A DNA stretch of 40,767 nt from contig JANXUJ010000009.1 of the NCBI GenBank assembly GCA_025356295.1, positions 1-40,767 of the forward strand. The letters run 5' to 3'. The notes beneath the pieces are model-generated. The model did no database searches and was not told where the DNA came from. It saw only the letters and a program-made list of their open reading frames with translations. Each line of letters begins with the position of its first letter. Positions within the stretch are counted from its first letter, which is position 1. The position numbers and the translations under genes are program-made. This stretch comes from Cyanobacteriota bacterium. Lineage in GTDB: Bacteria; Cyanobacteriota; Cyanobacteriia; Pseudanabaenales; Pseudanabaenaceae. Of the stretch, positions 18,174 to 27,802 are shown piece after piece.

Positions 18174-19067
18174 CTAGAAGAAGTTAGCAGTAATACTTAC
18201 TACAGCGGTACAACTAGAGCTAGGCGCAAGTACAGTTAAATGCTCCTTAGTATTTAATGAATTGCGAGTGGCACTCCATGGTTCTAAGCAATAGAAATCT
18301 TTGCCCTTAACTGTCCAAAATACAAGATAGGTATAAAAATTATCGTAATCGATCGCAATCTTTAATTTGCGATCATTATCAGTCACTGAGGTTAAGCGAC
18401 TAGACAGCTTGCCAAATACAGAATCAATCTCATCCTGATCGAAATTAAACTTACCATCAAAAGTGAAATTTTCTTTGGTACGATTGTCTTGATAATTGGC
18501 AGAAGGAATATCTACTTCAATCTGATTCTTGTCACCACAAAGAAAATAGGGATGGAAGCCTGAAGAGAATGGCATAGGTGTAGGCGAGAGATTCTTATAC
18601 TCTTGGCGAACCTCTAAGGTGTTTCCACGCAACGTATAGGTAAAAGCCACATGAAAATCAAATGGATAGACAGCCTTAGTTTGTTCATTGCTGCCTAGCT
18701 CAACGGTTATACTTGCTCCACCATCGGTACTCTGTTCTTTGGCAATCCAAGGCAATTCACGCGCAAAACCATGTTGTTTGATTTTATAATCTTGTCCATC
18801 AACGCTATAAGTGTCATTGGGCAAATTACCACAGAGAGGAAACAGAATTGGATTGCCACCTCTGACACTCAACTCAGGATGAGTGAAGCGCTCAGTATCA
18901 AGATAAAAAACCTCTTGACCATTAATTTGCCAGCTAGTGACAATACCACCGCGTTCGGGTACGACTTCTATCTGAGAACCTGTGCTGTCATCGGACAAGG
19001 TATAGGTATTGTATTGCTTTTGTTGAGAGGAAACTTGATACACAAATTTTGCCTTATAACTTTCCAA
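18174..19067 (-). CDS. Aldose 1-epimerase family protein
   Basis: ERGGIVTSWQINGQEVFYLD, GGNPILFPLCGNLP, SSGFHPYF. Confidence 0.85.
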   Translation of the reverse strand: MESYKAKFVYQVSSQQKQYNTYTLSDDSTGSQIEVVPERGGIVTSWQINGQEVFYLDTERFTHPELSVRGGNPILFPLCGNLPNDTYSVDGQDYKIKQHGFARELPWIAKEQSTDGGASITVELGSNEQTKAVYPFDFHVAFTYTLRGNTLEVRQEYKNLSPTPMPFSSGFHPYFLCGDKNQIEVDIPSANYQDNRTKENFTFDGKFNFDQDEIDSVFGKLSSRLTSVTDNDRKLKIAIDYDNFYTYLVFWTVKGKDFYCLEPWSATRNSLNTKEHLTVLAPSSSCTAVVSITANFF

Positions 19068-19136
19068 AAATGATTATATAGTAAAGTTCGTGTCTCTTTT
19101 ACTTTCTTGATGCACAGCCAATTAGAACTTAGCCAA

Positions 19137-22100
19137 TTAGAACTTACAAGGACCTTTCTTACCGTTGGGACAAACTGTTTCTTCATCTGTTTTGGGAAGC
19201 TTATTCTTATCAAAAGCAACATCTGTAAGATTAATGCCAGCTAGCTTTGCCCCACTCCAGTTAGCTCCATTTACCTGACTTCCAGTCAGATTTGCACCAC
19301 TCAAATCGGTACTAGTCATATCAGTATAGTTGAGCTTAGAGTTAGAGAGATTAGCACGCTTGAGGCTGGTAAAACTCAGGTTTAAACCCGATAGATTTTG
19401 CTCAACTAAGTTACGTCCCTCACGAGACTCGTTGACGATTTGCCAAGCTAGTAAAGTTGTCGAACTAAATTTCGTTGCTTTCTCTGTCCCTTGAACACCA
19501 ATTTTAGAGCCTTTTAAGTTAACTCCTTCCATTTTGGCATTGGCAAGGTTAGATCGGGTCAAATCTGCCTCCGCAAGATCAACCAAGTTCATTTGAGCAT
19601 TGTTGAACTCCGCCCAAATGACACTAGCTTGGATTAATCTCGCTCTATTTAAGTTTGCTTTAGTAAAGTTAACCCCGTCAAGATTTGCACCTTGAAAATT
19701 TGCGCCAATAAGGCTTGCATCTTGCATCTTTGCGCCTGTTAAGATTGCTTTACTGAAGTCTACATTGTCCAATTTAGCTCCCTTAAAGTCTGCGTTTGTG
19801 AAGTCTTTCCCACTAGCATCTTTAAATATTCCCCAGCGTAGACCTAAATCAAAAACGGGTCTATTGAGTAAACTATATAGTAAGAAGACCCCACCGATTG
19901 CACCTAAACCCATCGAAGGAATTTTTAGATAGTTTTGCCATAGAGACTCCAAATTGATAGTAGGCATCGTCATTTTAGGCTGACTAAATGCTACTTTGGG
20001 AGACGATGTTGTTGCTGGAGTTGTTAGTGGATCATCATAGCCATAGGAATTGTAGTTGTCTTCGGTAAATCGATTGAAATCCATTTGATCTGGAGTAGCT
20101 GACGTACGGGCTTTAGTAGCATCTCCAAAACTTGCCATTGGTTTGCGGCGATCGCGTGGTATTTCTTTAGTCTCACTGTTATTTGTCACATCCAAACGTG
20201 AAGAGGTCGTCTGACTGACTCTGGCGCGAGAATAGTTTTGAGCATCTTGCTGACTAATAGCAGTAATATTGTCAGACAGATCGCCGCTATCAAGCAACCC
20301 AGACCAATCGGTACTCTCACCATGAATCTCTAAGCCTAGATCATTAAAATCAGGCAAGGTATTCTTAGAGGTATTAGAAGAATTGCTTTCCCTACCTCCT
20401 TGAGAGGTTCTCCCTGCGCTTGAAGAGTTTGCACCACTTGTATTGGGAAATGAAGGTTCTGTTGGTGATCGTAATACTCCAGATAAAACAGTATCTGCAT
20501 CCAATAATTCTGACCAACCCTCGTCAATTGAATTGATCGATTTGCGATTTTTGTTTTGATTTTGTGAAATATGGAAACTATCAAAATCATCTTCTCCATT
20601 TCTGTTTTTGGGTTGTGATTGAAATGCAATATTTGGGACAGAAGGTGGAAGTGGTGGAGCTATAGCCTTGCCTAGATTGCGCTTTGGTGGCAGAGGTGGC
20701 AAAAAAGGTGGCGGTGGCGGGTTATTGATAGATGAGTAGGTCGGTTCTTGCTCAGTGACAGGAGGGATAGGAGTACTCAGCGGAAATGGTGTAGCTAAAC
20801 TGGTAGATATTAAAGGAAGCACTATATCTGAGTTAAAGTCGTCACCAGTTAGTTGATTGCTAATGCTATCTAGGTCAAAATCATCTAAAAAATCGCGATC
20901 TTTTATATCCACATCTTTTATATTCACAATAGAATCTGAAGATGATACAACATCTAGAGTAGAGGCTATTTCTATTTCTGGAGCTAAATTATCGAGAACA
21001 TCAAAGCCATATTCATTGTTTGGCAATAGTAGGGTATTAGTTGAAGTATTTTCAATTAGGACTGGAGAATAGACATCATTTAAGAGATCATTTACCAAAC
21101 CTTCTTCAAAAGGATCACTTAATGCGATCAACTCGTCTACAGAAGAACTATCTGAAGATGGAGAAGGAGACTTAAATTCGGATGCAAATTCATTTTCTAG
21201 ATATGGATTGGAAGCAACAGGATTTGAGGTAAGCATTGTTGCAATATTTTCATTCTCTATATCGGATAGAGAAGTTTCTGGGAAATACTCTTCATCAAAG
21301 GTTGCTAGATCAAAATTTTCACCGATAATACTTTCTAAGTTGTCAAGATTTTTGATAAGAGGTTCTACATCCGCATCCCAATCAGTAACAATGTGGTCGT
21401 CCGAATTAGCTTCTAAGGGTCTTATCACAAAATCATCGTCAAGCTCTATATCTGTGCTTGGCTCTGCGAAGGATACGCTAAAATTCTCCCATTCTGTAGA
21501 TTGAGCTATAACGTTTTCAACCTCTTCAAAGTCATCACCTTCAAAGCTTTGTGCGTTATTTTGTGAATTATAGAGATCAGACTGATCGTTAAATTGATCA
21601 TTGAATTGATTATTAAACTGCTGCTGATTAATTTGTTCCTGATCGTCAATGTATTCAGAAATGTATTCAGAGCTTTCAACAGTATCTAGATTACTAGATA
21701 TATTTTCAAAATCACCGTTGTTAAAATCATTGTAGATTTGAACATCTTCATTACTCAGACTTTGGTCATCAAAATTACCAGTAAAATCCCAGCTTCCATC
21801 TAGAGACCCTTCTTGCAATTCAGTCTCGTATCTCTCCCGCAAACCTTCATTAGTAATTTCTGAAGCCCTAACAGTCTCAACCTCTGATGTTTTCCAATCT
21901 TCTTCTACTATCTCAACTATTTCATCCTGCCATGTCACATTATCTGTGTCTGGTGTTTCAATATCACTAACTAGATTTTCTGAAATACTCTCAAAAGCAA
22001 ACTCAGCATCACCATTGATTTCATCTTCTAATCCTGCGCTCCAGTCATCATCATCGCCAATTTCAGACTGTTTTGCTAATGGAGCGATCGCCCAGTCATC

Positions 22101-23336
22101 TGATGTACCAAAAGTATTGTCAATTGATATTAGTGAGATTATATCAGGGGCATCGTTGGTCGAAGCATCCCAAATTAGATCATTGATCGCATCATTGACT
22201 ACGATCTCGTTACTTTGTCCCCAATCATCAGTAAATACACCATCATTTGAGTTGGCACTAATTTCAGTGTTAGGAATTGGCTGACTCGACCAAAATTCGT
22301 CTTCACCTATATTGGTATTTAATGACTCCAGAGATTTTACTTCCCCAAATCCATCATCTGGATCATTGTCAAATCCTTCGCTAAAATTGCTGGCTTCTTC
22401 ACTAACAAATACATCTTGAAATATATCTTGTAGTTGATTATTAACAACACTAAGGTCTTCAATTAAGCCATCAGCTTGAATTTCATCAATCACCTCCAAG
22501 TTATGCAGTGGATCAAGGATTGGGTCTATATGTTCATAATATTCTTCAGTAGGATTAAAACCCTGAGAGATTTGAGTCTCTATTTCAAAAGACTCACTGA
22601 TGATATCTAGATTTGATTGCTTATTGGATTGATCACTTATGTCTTCTGAGATTTTATTCCAATCATTATCAATCAAATCAAAATTATCACTAAGAAAACC
22701 ATCCAAATCCTGATCATCATCAGATTCACTGAGATCAGGTTCATTCAGTAACTCACTAATACTAAGATCGTGAGTTTCTGAAGTGTCAAATCCTAAAGAA
22801 TCTAAATCAGAAAAATCAGAATTATCAAGAAACTCTAGTCCATCTAAACCTAAATCGTCATCGAGAATATCATCTGTTAACTTATTGCCAAATACAGATG
22901 ATTGAATGGATAGATTTGGTTGGACTATATCTTGATATAGAGGACTAGCTTTTGCTTTAATCTCCGAGTCATCCATTCGCGTTTTCAGATCAGTCACAAT
23001 TAGCCAATCAATCTCGCTTATATCATCATCTAGACTGTTTAATTTAGGTTCTGATGATGAGGTTATTTGAGAAGGCGATCGCTCGATTGGACTATCTAAA
23101 TCTAGCGATTTCAACCAAGCTAAATCTTCAAGATCGTCACTATCAATCTGATTACTAGATACTTGAGAAAATGAGGATTTTGATTCTGGCTTGGGATTTG
23201 GATATCCGCCGATCCGCGTACTAAGATCAGACATAATCATCCAATCAACATTAGTTACCTCAGCATCCACTGATTGCTTCTTATTTGGTTCACTAGCGCC
23301 TTGATCTTTTGGGGAGCTATTTCTATTAGAAGCCAT
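19137..23336 (-). CDS. 1399-aa protein: long acidic disordered N-region with repeated W motifs, Pro-rich segment, single TM, C-terminal pentapeptide repeats
   Basis: TM PSMGLGAIGGVFLLYSLL; A(D/N)LxxxNxx pentapeptides; VDWMIMSDLSTRI and IDWLIVTDLKTRM. Confidence 0.85.
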   Translation of the reverse strand: MASNRNSSPKDQGASEPNKKQSVDAEVTNVDWMIMSDLSTRIGGYPNPKPESKSSFSQVSSNQIDSDDLEDLAWLKSLDLDSPIERSPSQITSSSEPKLNSLDDDISEIDWLIVTDLKTRMDDSEIKAKASPLYQDIVQPNLSIQSSVFGNKLTDDILDDDLGLDGLEFLDNSDFSDLDSLGFDTSETHDLSISELLNEPDLSESDDDQDLDGFLSDNFDLIDNDWNKISEDISDQSNKQSNLDIISESFEIETQISQGFNPTEEYYEHIDPILDPLHNLEVIDEIQADGLIEDLSVVNNQLQDIFQDVFVSEEASNFSEGFDNDPDDGFGEVKSLESLNTNIGEDEFWSSQPIPNTEISANSNDGVFTDDWGQSNEIVVNDAINDLIWDASTNDAPDIISLISIDNTFGTSDDWAIAPLAKQSEIGDDDDWSAGLEDEINGDAEFAFESISENLVSDIETPDTDNVTWQDEIVEIVEEDWKTSEVETVRASEITNEGLRERYETELQEGSLDGSWDFTGNFDDQSLSNEDVQIYNDFNNGDFENISSNLDTVESSEYISEYIDDQEQINQQQFNNQFNDQFNDQSDLYNSQNNAQSFEGDDFEEVENVIAQSTEWENFSVSFAEPSTDIELDDDFVIRPLEANSDDHIVTDWDADVEPLIKNLDNLESIIGENFDLATFDEEYFPETSLSDIENENIATMLTSNPVASNPYLENEFASEFKSPSPSSDSSSVDELIALSDPFEEGLVNDLLNDVYSPVLIENTSTNTLLLPNNEYGFDVLDNLAPEIEIASTLDVVSSSDSIVNIKDVDIKDRDFLDDFDLDSISNQLTGDDFNSDIVLPLISTSLATPFPLSTPIPPVTEQEPTYSSINNPPPPPFLPPLPPKRNLGKAIAPPLPPSVPNIAFQSQPKNRNGEDDFDSFHISQNQNKNRKSINSIDEGWSELLDADTVLSGVLRSPTEPSFPNTSGANSSSAGRTSQGGRESNSSNTSKNTLPDFNDLGLEIHGESTDWSGLLDSGDLSDNITAISQQDAQNYSRARVSQTTSSRLDVTNNSETKEIPRDRRKPMASFGDATKARTSATPDQMDFNRFTEDNYNSYGYDDPLTTPATTSSPKVAFSQPKMTMPTINLESLWQNYLKIPSMGLGAIGGVFLLYSLLNRPVFDLGLRWGIFKDASGKDFTNADFKGAKLDNVDFSKAILTGAKMQDASLIGANFQGANLDGVNFTKANLNRARLIQASVIWAEFNNAQMNLVDLAEADLTRSNLANAKMEGVNLKGSKIGVQGTEKATKFSSTTLLAWQIVNESREGRNLVEQNLSGLNLSFTSLKRANLSNSKLNYTDMTSTDLSGANLTGSQVNGANWSGAKLAGINLTDVAFDKNKLPKTDEETVCPNGKKGPCKF

Positions 23337-23510
23337 GAATCAATCCTCATCACTATTTTCAGACTTGCACCGCTAGGCACTTTTTTATTTTAGATCACAA
23401 TTTATTGGTCATATGTGATGCTTTAAACTATAGCTTAGCAACAATATCACTATGATTTGAACAAACTTAACAATTAAGTAGCTACACATAAGTAACCTTA
23501 AAACTTAGAA

Positions 23511-23543
23511 GCTTGAGTCGTTCGCGGAGCAAGCGACTCAAGC
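23511..23543. terminator. Hairpin GCTTGAGTCG...CGACTCAAGC
   Basis: Perfect 10-bp stem in the intergenic region downstream of the minus-strand aminotransferase. Confidence 0.5.
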
Positions 23544-23583
23544 CTCGGTTATGAACTATTTAATATCTGCCTCTTCTTGTTTT

Positions 23584-24753
23584 TTATGAAGAGAGAAATC
23601 CACCGATTTTTATAGCTGCTTCGCGCAAAACTTCGGGTGAATGCACCAACGCAAATCTCACATAGCCTTCGCCATGCTTCCCAAAACCTGCACCTGGGGA
23701 GAGAGCTACTCCAGTGGCGGCGATCAAGTCAAGACAAAATTTAACTGAGTCATGGGCATAGCGATCAGGTAATTTTGCCCAAAGATACATTGTGGCAACG
23801 GGATAAGATATCTTCCAGCCGATCGCCTCAAGGGCTTCGAGCATCACATCGCGCCTTGCTTGGAATGTGGCGACTACACGATCAATGGGAGCGCGATCGC
23901 CTGATAAAGCTTTGATTGCGCCGCGCATGATCCCTTGATATTGATTAAAATCAACCACGGCTTTGATTTGACGTAATGCTCTAATAAGCTCTCGATTGCC
24001 AACCGCGAAACCAACGCGAAATCCGCCCATATTATATGACTTGGACATCGTAAAAAATTCGATCGTAACTTGGCGATCGCGATCAGCTTGCAACATTGAA
24101 GGCGGTGTTGAACCGTCAAATATTAGATCAATATAGGGAAAGTCATGAACTAGAGCCAGATTATGATGCTGACAAAATGTCACGGCTGACTGAAAAAATT
24201 CTAGAGAAGCGATCGCCGTGGTGGGATTGTGAGGATAGCTCAACACCATCATTTTTGACTGCGCCAGCACTGCGGCAGGAATATCAGCAAACACTGGCAA
24301 AAAATTATTTTCAGCGAGCAGAGGCATTCCATATACCTGACCACTTGCCATATGGATACCGCCATAGTGAGATGGATATCCAGGGTCTTGCAATAGTGCA
24401 AAATCATGAGGATTAAGTAATGCAAGTGGTAAATGAGCCGTACCTTCTTGAGAACCAATTAAAGGTAATACTTCGGTCTCAGGATCAACTTTTACGCCAA
24501 ATCTTTGCCACATCCAAGCCGCGATCGCTACACGAAAATCTAGCGTATTCCCAAATAGAGAATAACCGTGAGTGGTTGTATCTTTTAAAGCTTCAGCGAT
24601 CGCCTCTAAAATAAACGCATCGGTGGGCAGATCAGAGGAACCTAATGACAGATCAATTACTTGCCTTCCTGTTGCCTTGACCTGACTCTTGGCGATGTCC
24701 ATATCGGCAAATACATTAGACTGTAGCGACTGAAGGCGATCGGCAAATTGCAT
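23584..24753 (-). CDS. Class I/II aminotransferase (LL-DAP/succinyl-DAP aminotransferase-like); the ORF extends to 24774
   Basis: IDLSLGSSDLPTDAFILEA, GSQEGTAHLPLALLNPHDFALLQDPGYPSH, TMSKSYNMGGFRVGFAVG. Confidence 0.9.
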   Translation of the reverse strand: MQFADRLQSLQSNVFADMDIAKSQVKATGRQVIDLSLGSSDLPTDAFILEAIAEALKDTTTHGYSLFGNTLDFRVAIAAWMWQRFGVKVDPETEVLPLIGSQEGTAHLPLALLNPHDFALLQDPGYPSHYGGIHMASGQVYGMPLLAENNFLPVFADIPAAVLAQSKMMVLSYPHNPTTAIASLEFFQSAVTFCQHHNLALVHDFPYIDLIFDGSTPPSMLQADRDRQVTIEFFTMSKSYNMGGFRVGFAVGNRELIRALRQIKAVVDFNQYQGIMRGAIKALSGDRAPIDRVVATFQARRDVMLEALEAIGWKISYPVATMYLWAKLPDRYAHDSVKFCLDLIAATGVALSPGAGFGKHGEGYVRFALVHSPEVLREAAIKIGGFLSS

Positions 24754-24889
24754 AATTTCGCAAATACTCCGCAAATATGTTTCGCAAATATGTTGGATTT
24801 TAAGGTAGACGGAGAACTCGCCGCCTACCTTATTTTTACGTTAACATAGAGTAAAGCTGTCAAAATTTAAAAACTCTTGGAGAAAATGC

Positions 24890-25102
24890 ATGGTCTGCTG
24901 TAAAGCCAAAACTAGCCTAGCTAAAGCCGTAAAACTACACCGCAATTTTCATTTCAAAACTGGACTTCTGCTCGATCAAGGGGTGCGTCTGTTTGGTGTG
25001 CATAAGTTTCCTCTCACCAAGCCACTTTACAAAGCTGTCAAAGTTGCTGGTTACACTAATGTTTCCCTCGCTAGTATTGCACTTGTCTTACTAGAAGACT
25101 AA
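24890..25102 (+). CDS. Small hypothetical protein, 70 aa
   Basis: Clean ORF between two transcribed genes; no recognised family. Confidence 0.5.
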   Translation: MVCCKAKTSLAKAVKLHRNFHFKTGLLLDQGVRLFGVHKFPLTKPLYKAVKVAGYTNVSLASIALVLLED

Positions 25103-25141
25103 TATTGCTGTTAGCACGATTCGCACATAGGAAAATTTTAT

Positions 25142-25495
25142 ATGATTACATTGACGGACGCAGCGATCGCGCGGGTAAGAAATCTTCAAAGCCAACGCGC
25201 AACTTCGGCATCTTTGCGATTGGGTATTAAACAAGGCGGCTGTTCTGGTTTGTCTTATTTAATGGACTTTGCCGATCAACTGGAAACTGATGATCATGAA
25301 TACGAATACAACGGCGTAAAAATTGTCATCAACAACATTAATTTACCTCAGTTACAAGGTTTAGAACTTGACTATACCGAAGATCTCTTGGGCGGTGGCT
25401 TCCGTTTCCGTAACCCTAATGCAAGCAAGTCTTGCAGTTGTGGTACTTCCTTCGCAACTCCTAAAGAAATTGGTACAGCCGTAGCCTGTAGCTAA
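25142..25495 (+). CDS. Iron-sulfur cluster assembly protein, SufA/IscA (HesB) family
   Basis: LGIKQGGCSGLSYLMDFAD and C-terminal CSCGTSF cysteine motif. Confidence 0.95.
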   Translation: MITLTDAAIARVRNLQSQRATSASLRLGIKQGGCSGLSYLMDFADQLETDDHEYEYNGVKIVINNINLPQLQGLELDYTEDLLGGGFRFRNPNASKSCSCGTSFATPKEIGTAVACS

Positions 25496-25520
25496 ATCAA
25501 GATCACAAAAACAAGATCAC

Positions 25521-25555
25521 AAAAAAGCAGCCCCGCATTGCGAGGCTGCTTTTTT
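25521..25555. terminator. Terminator AAAAAAGCAGCC...GGCTGCTTTTTT
   Basis: 12-bp stem ending in T6 after the sufA/iscA gene. Confidence 0.8.
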
Positions 25556-25621
25556 CTGGTTCAAGATTGTGCGAAGATTTAGCAGTGAGAAATACAGTTA
25601 TGTTTTCGGCTAAATAGATTA

Positions 25622-27274
25622 ATGGGATATTTGCAGCAACGCTTTGGAGCATGGTTGGCGATCGCCTTACTACTATTAACAGCATTATTTGGCTGTAACA
25701 ATGGCAAAACTTTTAATAACAGTAACAAACTGGGGATTAGCGATCGCACAAGTGAACGCATCGTTATCGGCACGACTAGCAAAATCCGCACCCTCGATCC
25801 TGCGGATGCCAATGAATTTTTTATTAGTAATGTTTTTTACAACACGCTCGAACGACTCTACACCTACAAAGAAGGCTCCAACGAGATCGTGCCGCAACTG
25901 GCGACTGAGATGCCAAAAGTTAGCGATGATGGCTTAACTTATACAGTGCCAGTTCGGACAGGGCTGAAATTTCACGATCGCACTAACTTCAATGCTTATA
26001 CGATGAAATTTGCTTTAGAACGCTTTATGAACTCTAAAGGAGCGCCAGCATATGTCTTGAGCGATGTGATTGAGTCAATCTCAGTGCCTAACGATGCTGA
26101 ATTGATTTTTCAACTTAAAAAGCCTTTGCAATTTTTTCCTAAATTTTTAGCCTTTACAGGTGCAGCTGCAATCTCACCCCAAGTTTATAAGTACATCAAA
26201 GATGAGAAAACGGGCAAGCTCTTATTCTTGCCTGACAAATTAATTGGCACGGGTCCCTATCAAGTTACGCAGTATGTGGAAGGGAGCTATTTGCGCCTTG
26301 ATGCATTTCCTGACTATTGGGGAAAAAAACCTGTCAACAAAGGTGTAGATATTCAGTTTTTCTCCTCTAATTCCAACTTGCTTAATGCTTTCAAAACAGG
26401 GGCGGTTGATGTTGCTTTTCAGACGCTCACGCCAACTCAAGTTAAAAATGTTGAAAACAATGCTAAGCAAAATGGTTGGGCGATCGCTTCAGGGCAAGGC
26501 GCAACGATCTTGTATATGGTACTAAATACACAACAAGCACCACTCAATGACGTGCGCGTGCGTCAGGCTTTAGCCGCCGCAATTGATCGACCTCTTTTAC
26601 AAAACCGCATCTTTTTCAACCAACGCGAGCCACTTTATAGTTTAATTCCTAGTGCTTTTATCGAGTCAAAGCCTGTATTTGAGCAGAAATATGCAGATGG
26701 TAATGGCAAACTAGCGCGGCAACTGCTCCAAGAGGCAGGGTATTCAGATGGCAACCCTGCTCAAATCACAATCTGGTATTCGCCTAAATACGGTGGTAAT
26801 GGTGACTTAATTGCGAGTACACTCCGCGCGTCAATCCAGAAAAATACTGGCAAAATCTTGCAAATCAAAACTGAACGGGTTGAAAACACCGTTGGTTATG
26901 CTTTTCTCGATAAAGGTGTATATCCTGCCTATCTACTCGATTGGGTTCCCGATATTCTCGATCCTGATAACTACATCAAGCCATTTTTAGAATGTGAAGA
27001 GGCCGAAGGCGATCGCTGTAAAAAGGGCGGCAGTCAATTTCAAGGCTCGTTTTATAACAATCCTAAAATGAATGAATTAATTGCCAGTGAACGTAAAGAG
27101 CGTGATGTCACCAAGCGATCGCAAATACTGCAACAAATCCAAGAAATTTTGGCTCAAGACGTACCATTTATTCCGCTTTGGCAAAACAAAGAATATGCCT
27201 TTGCTCAAAAAGGTGTTGAAGGAGTCAAAATTGAGCCAAATCAGCAACTCCCATACTGGAATATTTCCAAATAA
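25622..27274 (+). CDS. ABC transporter substrate-binding lipoprotein, family 5 (oligopeptide/dipeptide)
   Basis: Lipobox-like ALFGCN; RIVIGTTSKIRTLDPADANEF; DVRVRQALAAAIDR. Confidence 0.92.
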   Translation: MGYLQQRFGAWLAIALLLLTALFGCNNGKTFNNSNKLGISDRTSERIVIGTTSKIRTLDPADANEFFISNVFYNTLERLYTYKEGSNEIVPQLATEMPKVSDDGLTYTVPVRTGLKFHDRTNFNAYTMKFALERFMNSKGAPAYVLSDVIESISVPNDAELIFQLKKPLQFFPKFLAFTGAAAISPQVYKYIKDEKTGKLLFLPDKLIGTGPYQVTQYVEGSYLRLDAFPDYWGKKPVNKGVDIQFFSSNSNLLNAFKTGAVDVAFQTLTPTQVKNVENNAKQNGWAIASGQGATILYMVLNTQQAPLNDVRVRQALAAAIDRPLLQNRIFFNQREPLYSLIPSAFIESKPVFEQKYADGNGKLARQLLQEAGYSDGNPAQITIWYSPKYGGNGDLIASTLRASIQKNTGKILQIKTERVENTVGYAFLDKGVYPAYLLDWVPDILDPDNYIKPFLECEEAEGDRCKKGGSQFQGSFYNNPKMNELIASERKERDVTKRSQILQQIQEILAQDVPFIPLWQNKEYAFAQKGVEGVKIEPNQQLPYWNISK

Positions 27275-27322
27275 CCAAACCATAAAAAAGAGCGCGGAGC
27301 GCTCTTTTTTATGGTTTGGTTA
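27272..27322. terminator. 24-bp perfect stem hairpin whose first bases are the TAA stop codon
   Basis: TAACCAAACCATAAAAAAGAGCGC-GGA-GCGCTCTTTTTTATGGTTTGGTTA. Confidence 0.85.
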
Positions 27323-27334
27323 CTTATTAGTTTT

Positions 27335-27802
27335 TTATTGGCTGGTTTCACTAATCGATAATTTATAGTCCCCACGACCGCCACTGGCTGTACCAAGCCA
27401 GATTTGATACTTTCCTGCCATCCAAGCTCCCGAAAGCTCGGGGTCTTTACCAGTGCGACAATAGATGCCATCGGGTCCTTTTACCAATATGGACACAACG
27501 CGATCGCCCGACACCTTAAGACTCAAAAAGCCAAAATCTTTCTCCGTTGTCAAGATAAAATTTGGAGCTGCGATCGCCCCGCCTTCACATTTTCCATTGG
27601 CTTTGTTAGTGGCGATTTCTGACAAAGATAGATCACCACCTGCTTTGCCAACATAGACCTGAGGGTCAGGCGTGAACCTCGGCGAGATCGGCTTCAGGAC
27701 TTCTTGGCTCATCGCTGGTAACACCGACAGCAACATCGGTACTAGAGCAAATCCTAATAAAGCGATCGGCTTCTTAAAGAATCTTAATTTCAAGAATTTC
27801 AT
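27335..27802 (-). CDS. Secreted hypothetical protein, paralogue of the adjacent upstream gene
   Basis: N-terminal hydrophobic signal segment (IALLGFALVPMLLSVLPAMSQ); shared pattern with 27799..28296. Confidence 0.75.
   Translation of the reverse strand: MKFLKLRFFKKPIALLGFALVPMLLSVLPAMSQEVLKPISPRFTPDPQVYVGKAGGDLSLSEIATNKANGKCEGGAIAAPNFILTTEKDFGFLSLKVSGDRVVSILVKGPDGIYCRTGKDPELSGAWMAGKYQIWLGTASGGRGDYKLSISETSQ

Noticed and set aside
20336-22284. ORFs overlapping the 1399-aa protein in other frames (20336..20629 -, 20857.., 21208.., 21946.. +)
   Set aside because: They fall inside a strongly supported coding frame and have shadow-frame composition (Ser/Ile-rich).
24096-24614. Plus-strand ORFs antisense to the aminotransferase
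   Set aside because: Aminotransferase motifs on the minus strand are unambiguous; antisense products look non-functional.
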